Below are positions 63,729 to 64,000 of a stretch of DNA of 64,000 bases, in pieces (positions within the stretch are counted from its first letter, which is position 1; each line of letters starts with the position of its first letter). The position numbers and the translations under genes were made by a program. Below the pieces are notes generated by a model. The model was not told where the DNA came from, did not search any database, and saw only the letters and a list, made by a program, of their open reading frames with translations. Source of the DNA: Methylocaldum szegediense. Lineage in GTDB: Bacteria > Pseudomonadota > Gammaproteobacteria > Methylococcales > Methylococcaceae. Location of the stretch: the NCBI RefSeq assembly GCF_949769195.1, contig NZ_OX458333.1:434001-498000 (forward strand), read 5' to 3'.

Positions 63729-64000
63729 CTACGATGAACTGCCGTCGATTGCCGCGAGAGGGATTCGCTCCGCTTCGATTCGGGTGCCGGGACTTAGCTT
63801 GTGAACGCCTTCGATGACCACCCAGTCGTCGGGCTGCAATCCTTCCGAGATCACTCGCATCTGACCCGTTACGGTACCGGGCACGATCCGACGGTATTCG
63901 ACCGAGCCGTCGTCTTTCGCAACCCAGACAAACTTCTGCCCCTGGTCGGTTCCGACGGCTCTGTCCGGAACCAGCAGACCTTGATAGGGCGCGCTTCCCG
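63729..64000 (-). CDS. RND periplasmic adaptor (membrane fusion protein), 3' part
   Basis: About 90 C-terminal residues are in the window; the 5' part lies beyond the right edge. The visible sequence includes GLLVPDRAVGTDQGQKFVWV, RRIVPGTVTGQMRVISEGL and DDWVVIEGVHKLSPGTRI, typical of the beta-barrel/membrane-proximal domain of AcrA/MexE-like adaptors. Stop TAG at 63729-63731, 14 nt before the pump gene. Confidence 0.92.
   Translation of the reverse strand, partial: GSAPYQGLLVPDRAVGTDQGQKFVWVAKDDGSVEYRRIVPGTVTGQMRVISEGLQPDDWVVIEGVHKLSPGTRIEAERIPLAAIDGSSS

Noticed and set aside
1-64000. CRISPR array or clustered tandem repeats
   Set aside because: No regularly spaced direct repeats were seen; the TnpB relic is not accompanied by an array.

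Overview
The window is a chromosomal segment of a Gram-negative gammaproteobacterium. The evidence is the rimP-nusA-infB-rbfA-truB-rpsO-pnp cluster in canonical order, EpmA/EpmB-type EF-P modification, LPS genes (hldE, lpxH), HslR and dnaB-alr adjacency. The DabA-type inorganic-carbon locus with SulP and beta-carbonic anhydrase, the PEP-CTERM protein and the SCO/di-haem peroxidase fusion suggest an autotroph- or methanotroph-like lineage (Methylococcales or Chromatiales relatives). That placement is inference; no marker for methane, sulfur or ammonia oxidation is visible.

Layout. 1-1706: 3' part of a large multicopper-oxidase-like protein. 1.7-5.9 kb: a decayed accessory zone with a TnpB pseudogene, an orphan 3' gene fragment, a PEP-CTERM protein, an IS630-type transposase fragment, what looks like the tail of a B12-dependent ribonucleotide reductase with its terminator, and an N-terminally truncated tyrosine recombinase abutting the 3' end of a tRNA-Met gene. 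6.1-13.8 kb: YqaA-like protein, SCO-MauG fusion, glycogen phosphorylase, and a coupled NTF2-like/GNAT/nitrilase trio. 14.2-17.2 kb: an ODP-like metallo-beta-lactamase-fold protein overlapping a GGDEF-EAL protein. 17.2-19.4 kb: xseA, hslR, rhodanese. 19.5-28.2 kb: the translation/RNA cluster, preceded by a leader with two intrinsic-terminator hairpins. 28.2-30.9 kb: epmB and efp (divergent), then epmA. 31-35.7 kb: hldE-dnaB-alr, a DUF1496-like small gene and a DksA-like gene. 35.8-39.98 kb: YccA-like protein, M42 peptidase, Tim44-like protein, TlpA-like thioredoxin, hemJ, FmdB-like protein. 40-53.4 kb: the inorganic-carbon region. 53.6-58.9 kb: gltX-cysS, a PQQ-type sugar dehydrogenase-like protein and two Nudix genes. 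58.9-64 kb: a tripartite RND efflux operon.

The most interesting block is 41.4-53.4 kb. On the minus strand a NuoM-like subunit, a full-length DabA with its complete predicted zinc site, a DabB/NuoL-like subunit and two more NuoM-like subunits are packed together. They are followed by a SulP transporter overlapping a beta-carbonic anhydrase. This looks like a DAB-type CO2-to-bicarbonate pump expanded from the usual two components to five, with a second bicarbonate-handling unit next to it. A perfect 7-1-7 dyad carrying a T-N11-A core lies in the gap between the two units.

The second notable block is the oxygen- or NO-sensor-like di-iron protein translationally coupled to a c-di-GMP enzyme. 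All functional calls come from reading motifs; no database search was possible.
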